Shown here piece after piece: positions 62,801-64,000 of a stretch of 64,000 bases of DNA. The stretch's first letter is position 1, and each line of letters starts with the position of its first letter. The position numbers and the translations under genes were made by a program. The notes below the pieces were generated by a model. The model searched no databases. It was given only the letters and a program-made list of their open reading frames with translations, and was not told the origin of the DNA. Source of the stretch: Diphasiastrum complanatum (lineage: Eukaryota; Streptophyta; Lycopodiopsida; Lycopodiales; Lycopodiaceae); assembly GCA_029204225.1 (NCBI GenBank), contig CM055108.1, positions 26,589,303 through 26,653,302 on the forward strand. The letters run 5' to 3'.

Positions 62801-62908
62801 GGAGTGTTAGATGGTGCAGGATTTCCAGCAAGAGTGACTGCGCATTATGTCCCAGTTGAAGGTCAAGCAAGGCCTCGGACTACAATCCTGATAAAATTTC
62901 TAGAAGAG
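39711..62908 (+). CDS. TRAPPC5: Trafficking protein particle complex subunit 5 (TRAPPC5/TRS31), 3' end outside window
   Basis: Core subunit of the TRAPP tethering complex, which acts as a Rab guanine-nucleotide exchange factor in ER-Golgi and later vesicle traffic; Bet3-family fold. The joined exons are 39711-39782, 54955-55043, 61650-61713, 61892-61969, 62170-62246, 62529-62595 and 62801-62908: 555 nt, 185 codons, no stop. All six introns are GT-AG and phases agree. Conserved segments: KQYGNVLDKPLGKGK, FLFSELVQYNQTRVDNIAEL, RETRLLGILSFVHSTVWK, KGTEHEDEYMISEKELLVNR, FNCSAYVAGIV and PRTTILIKF. Plant orthologues end about nine residues later, so one small exon lies beyond the window; reading through the last donor would give V-L-P-T-stop. 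The start is the family start (MIGSRG). Introns 1 and 2 are 15,172 and 6,606 bp and full of transposons. Confidence 0.96.
40995..42870 (-). pseudogene. Ty3/gypsy chromovirus-type remnant 4 in TRAPPC5 intron 1
   Basis: Minus strand. RT thumb pieces at 42860-42400 are in mixed frames. RNase H at about 42290-42170 reads RTDASDYLVGAILLQDGR and AFKSKKLSDAQLRYTT. The integrase core near 41500-41420 reads MDFVFGFRWTR with VVVDRLTKLPLFI, followed by VSDRDGHIKDN (41443-41183), and the tail has FEFAYNTHKLST (41195-40995). Many stops. The sequence style (FVFGFRWTR, VDRLTK) is chromovirus-like, unlike the Tat-like elements outside the gene. Confidence 0.8.
42870..43155 (+). pseudogene. Ty1/copia RT/RNase H fragment in intron 1
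   Basis: The plus strand reads LLEKFNMSECKPISTPYD, then (with stops and a small deletion) RPDIAYAVSMVSQFMAKPKHVHW. This is the same region of copia RT as at 29.6-30.0 kb but from a different family. Abuts the opposite-strand gypsy remnant. Confidence 0.8.
43156..43939 (+). other. Unassigned sequence ending in a polypurine tract
   Basis: A 98-codon open frame (43335-43631) has no recognised signature. A run of T at 43818-43838. The end TTAAGGAGGG (43930-43939) resembles the polypurine tract that precedes a 3' LTR. Confidence 0.35.
43940..44330 (+). repeat. Probable copia 3' LTR in intron 1
   Basis: Begins TGTTAGAAATAATAAATAAT directly after a purine tract. A TATA-like CTATTTATATG lies near 44194-44204, with a CT-rich segment after it. 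The right end near 44330 is estimated. Likely belongs to the copia RT fragment at 42870. Confidence 0.55.
44435..46775 (+). pseudogene. Ty3/gypsy remnant 5 (gag and RNase H) in intron 1
   Basis: Plus strand. The gag-like start (44441 on) has a coiled-coil LDAMEAMLKQILEQL; 44598-44760 reads LRPFVVKKQIHSLQGAIQIAL, typical of the end of the gypsy capsid domain. Protease and RT are too decayed to trace. RNase H at 46380-46560 reads QFVIVTDAGDIVVGTILMQE and GRPVAFESEKLDLAQ, continuing at 46587 with EFWYRKGAENCVADALS. It is interrupted after 46770 at a SINE-bearing segment. Opposite strand to remnant 4. Confidence 0.75.
46832..46914 (-). mobile_element. tRNA-derived SINE (Au-like head) with 16-bp target duplications
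   Basis: TGGTCAATTAGAAGTG occurs exactly at 46816-46831 and 46915-46930, bracketing 83 bp. On the minus strand the insert reads as a tRNA-like body with a box A (TTGGCTTAGTTGG) and a box B (AGTTCAAGTCC) about 40 bp apart, ending near CCCCCTAGG. This is the layout of the plant Au SINE family. The short length suggests a truncated SINE or tRNA-type retrocopy. No cloverleaf good enough for a functional tRNA was found. Confidence 0.8.
46931..47368. other. Non-coding stretch in intron 1
   Basis: Continuation of the sequence interrupted by the SINE. The minus-strand frame 47283-46918 has no recognised signature. Confidence 0.3.
47369..47872 (+). repeat. Copia 5' LTR in intron 1
   Basis: 504 bp from TGTTATGTCATTACC to TCTTTCTTTGCA, immediately followed after one base by a primer-binding site. 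A TATA-like CTTATATATAC lies at about 47641. Same family as the solo LTR at 20786-21253 (shared start and GGTTGGGTGGTTT). No 3' partner found downstream. Confidence 0.8.
47874..47885 (+). other. Copia primer-binding site
   Basis: TGGTATTAGAGC, one mismatch from the usual TGGTATCAGAGC complementary to initiator tRNA-Met. Confidence 0.85.
47886..50433 (+). other. Decayed interior, no recognisable gene
   Basis: Follows the primer site. A weak gag-like start (MQLDGSGGKRYMDFEGG) at about 47895 decays at once. The rest is AT-rich with stops in all frames. Confidence 0.35.
50434..50909 (+). repeat. Tandem duplication, unit about 238 bp
   Basis: Units 50434-50672 and 50673-50909 share TAGAGAAGTTCTCTAGGG, GAAGATCATAAGTTACTAAT and TTTGATCATAACATTGAATC, with about 95% identity by eye. 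Confidence 0.8.
50910..52095. other. Non-coding stretch in intron 1
   Basis: Nothing recognised; same AT-rich character as the sequence before the duplication. Confidence 0.3.
52309..53294 (-). pseudogene. LINE ORF1-like protein, with frameshift and in-frame stop
   Basis: Likely start at 53294 (MADWQSVNRKGNKK). A frameshift soon after moves into the frame 53286-52987, a long Ser/Thr/Pro-rich low-complexity segment. After an in-frame TAG at 52987-52989 the frame continues to 52309. Here there is a coiled coil (ISNLENTVLVLQGKV...THLKKELE) and an RNA-binding-like domain with LNVRVRGASFAGKDLV, AAWVGK, TVFLHFKDALLRQKVL and GSTIFMDEDLTPIQWTER, as in plant L1 ORF1 proteins that chaperone LINE RNA. 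Confidence 0.75.
53518..53568. repeat. (GA)n microsatellite
   Basis: About 25 units at the 5' end of the LINE copy. Confidence 0.95.
53768..53875 (-). mobile_element. Second LINE 3' end joined to a GA microsatellite
   Basis: (GA)n at 53768-53829, then on the minus strand a 3' end related to that at 52130-52175: GTGCCTTTTAGC...AGTAATAAAGG versus GCGCCTTTTGGC-like ...GTTAATAAAGC. Only about 45 bp of LINE sequence remains. Confidence 0.6.
53876..54954 (+). other. TRAPPC5: Distal end of intron 1
   Basis: No gene or element recognised. Ends in a polypyrimidine-rich acceptor CTTCTTTCATGCAG at 54954. Confidence 0.6.
54955..55043 (+). CDS. TRAPPC5: TRAPPC5 exon 2
   Basis: 89 nt, phase 0 in, phase 2 out; encodes VSLNAFSFLFSELVQYNQTR through AELER; donor CAG|GTCC. 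Confidence 0.95.
55044..58049 (+). other. Proximal part of intron 2
   Basis: 6,606-bp intron 2 starts here. Two open frames (55555-55890, 111 codons; 56196-56570, 124 codons beginning MASNQSRKPKNQ) have no recognised family. The latter is followed by non-coding sequence that may be a gypsy leader. No LTR termini were defined. Confidence 0.4.
58050..58915 (+). pseudogene. Gypsy-type gag fragment in intron 2
   Basis: Starts MADDNVGLEGAIPMPTYLQI at 58050. After stops and frameshifts come AIPKEKKIESVVLFFRRKAL, SWWRDLQPKPTTWEEFMEVF and MGTPSLDSYLQEY, the core of the Retrotrans_gag family. A basic region follows, and a zinc knuckle CFICNNPGHVMKF at about 58872-58910 has lost its final Cys. No protease or pol follows; a GC-rich unrelated segment begins at 58916. 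Confidence 0.8.
58916..59270. other. GC-rich unassigned segment
   Basis: Contains CTCGGGCCAG twice and GGGGTAGGTGG repeated at 59149-59170. No gene or RNA recognised. Confidence 0.3.
59271..59672. mobile_element. Palindromic MITE-like element with GGGAACG words
   Basis: The left end GTTGTAACCATAGTTACCAG and the reverse complement of the right end, GTTACAATAATAGTTACCAG, match imperfectly over about 22 bp and continue into GGGAA. The interior has many copies of GGGAACG and its complement CGTTCCC, able to fold back on itself (59545-59655 especially). Target duplication not resolved. The 115-codon frame across it is incidental. Confidence 0.55.
59673..61649 (+). other. TRAPPC5: Distal part of intron 2
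   Basis: AT-rich, no element recognised. Ends at acceptor TTGGTGAACAG (61649). Confidence 0.6.
61650..61713 (+). CDS. TRAPPC5: TRAPPC5 exon 3
   Basis: 64 nt; completes the split Arg codon and encodes LEEAGYGVGLRMLELLCYRE plus K; followed by a 178-bp intron. Confidence 0.95.
61892..61969 (+). CDS. TRAPPC5: TRAPPC5 exon 4
   Basis: 78 nt, phase 0 both sides; GNKRETRLLGILSFVHSTVW and following residues; followed by a 200-bp intron. Confidence 0.96.
62170..62246 (+). CDS. TRAPPC5: TRAPPC5 exon 5
   Basis: 77 nt; VADSLEKGTEHEDEYMISEK and ELLVN; phase 2 out; followed by a 282-bp intron. Confidence 0.96.
62529..62595 (+). CDS. TRAPPC5: TRAPPC5 exon 6
   Basis: 67 nt; completes Arg, then YISVPKDMGAFNCSAYVAGI and VQ; followed by a 205-bp intron. 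Confidence 0.96.
62801..62908 (+). CDS. TRAPPC5: TRAPPC5 exon 7
   Basis: 108 nt; GVLDGAGFPARVTAHYVPVE to IKFLEE; donor GAG|GTATTA. The conserved C-terminal residues are not encoded before the window ends. Confidence 0.94.
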
Positions 62909-64000
62909 GTATTACCAACGTAAACCTTAAATGTACTTAGTTTCCAGTTATATGCATAGTATGATTTTGCCATTATTATTATCAGAATTGGATCTCCTAT
63001 TGTATTTTTCAGATGGGCTTAACCTATTACCTGCCCTCTTTCCTGTATTTAACAGAATTGGACCCCTATCTACTCCAAATCTTCCATGCTAATTGTGTTG
63101 TGAGTAGTCTTTCCCATGTTGTATGCTGAAAACTTGGCCACTGGGGGCTGTGGGCTGAGCACTGGGACCCCATCCCCAGTCTCCTAGCCACCCACTGAAT
63201 GTCGGGACTCCCCAAACAATTGTCACCAGGGGACATGAGAACAATTGGTTCACTAGTTCCAAGTTCTTTCACACTTAGGACGGGACCACATTAACTATGT
63301 CAGATAAGGCACAAAGGCTTATTTGGTCATTTATTATACCAAGTACATGGCGAATATGATTTTTCAACTGGGAGACTAAGTGAACCACCACAAGGGACAT
63401 GATGTAATTAATCATGTACAGATGTAATTATGAAATTGTGGTAGGTAATAAACTGCTGATGTTCCACTCTTATCGTCAATTTTTTTGATGTCCTGATGTT
63501 GTCATAATAGATGTGGTCATATCTCCAATGCTATACACCAACCATGTTTTTTGGTTGGTTAGAGATGGTGCCTAGGGTTTGTAATGCCCTACACTTCGTT
63601 TTCTCTCTTCTAATTGGTATGCGCTGTTTGCTCCATAGCAACATTTTGACAGGGGTTTTTGAGGGTTGCATCTATGTCAGTATCGTCAGTATTGCAATAA
63701 TATCTTCTATCACCTTGATAAAAAGTCTCGTCATGCAGACGAGTCTTTGTAACAACAAGGACTTGAAATTGCAGTCAATGGATGAGAAAGGTGTAGGACA
63801 AGTTTGTTTATGCCTAGGATTATGGTCTTGACCTCTTGGACCCAACAGATATGATGTGTCCACTAGTCAAAACCAATTGACATTTGGAGCAACATGATCT
63901 ACTAATGTTCGGTTTCCAAGCACGTATGTTATTTTCATTATTAATGTGCCCTTTATGTCTGTTTCACATACACTTAAATACCTTTGTCAATGGTTTTATC
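62909..64000 (+). other. TRAPPC5: Start of TRAPPC5 intron 7 (incomplete)
   Basis: No sequence matching the conserved last residues follows an AG here, so the terminal exon is beyond the edge. Contains the GC-rich dispersed repeat copy near 63140-63235. Confidence 0.6.
63140..63235 (+). repeat. GC-rich dispersed repeat, copy 2
   Basis: GGGACCCCATCCCCAGTCTC and CTAGCCACCCACT, then CACCAGGGGA; counterpart of 27791-27905. Confidence 0.5.

Noticed and set aside
62909..62923. Read-through end V-L-P-T-stop as the true TRAPPC5 C-terminus
   Set aside because: A good GT donor and the absence of the family's conserved tail favour a further exon; recorded as a possible isoform only.

Overview
This is nuclear DNA from a vascular plant. 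The clearest evidence is one spliced plant gene, TRAPPC5 (TRS31), whose seven visible coding exons run on the + strand from 39711 to 62908 and together encode 185 residues of an otherwise collinear protein. Its first intron is 15.2 kb and its second 6.6 kb, both filled with old transposon remains. This, together with the density of decayed LTR elements, suggests a large-genome plant, most likely a gymnosperm. The lineage is an inference and is not proven by the sequence.

Region by region. 1-8.2 kb: an LTR on the minus strand (1-246) and a matching LTR on the plus strand (from 7717) face each other in inverted orientation around a decayed minus-strand Ty3/gypsy element (pol about 7330-4295) and a long accessory reading frame (about 3650-570) split by a MITE-like insert. 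8.7-16.3 kb: a minus-strand Ty1/copia element with its 5' LTR (15523-16255), primer-binding site, gag, protease remnant and RT. It is split by a 4.8-kb foldback-type DNA element (9291-14062) with inverted arms of over 1 kb and an internal region carrying an unrecognised, possibly captured gene. 18.9 kb: an orphan tRNA-Asp-type primer-binding site on the + strand. 20.1-24.9 kb: a second minus-strand gypsy pol with a clean solo LTR inside its integrase and a 406-bp tandem duplication in the gag-protease region. 25.8-26.7 kb: two minisatellite-like arrays. 29.5-34.5 kb: copia and gypsy fragments. 34.5-37.2 kb: a third gypsy element carrying a relative of the accessory domain upstream of its RT.

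37.2-39.7 kb is the probable promoter and leader region of TRAPPC5. Intron 1 (39783-54954) holds a minus-strand gypsy remnant, a copia RT fragment with an LTR, a plus-strand gypsy remnant, an 83-bp tRNA-like SINE with perfect 16-bp target duplications, a copia LTR with a methionine-tRNA primer site, a tandem duplication, and an ORF1-only LINE bounded by GA microsatellites. Intron 2 (55044-61649) holds a gypsy gag and a palindromic MITE-like element. The last coding exon of TRAPPC5 lies beyond the right edge.

Except for TRAPPC5, every coding region I recognise is a transposon remnant with stops, frameshifts or lost catalytic residues. I found no CRISPR array, bacterial operon, rRNA gene or credible functional tRNA gene.
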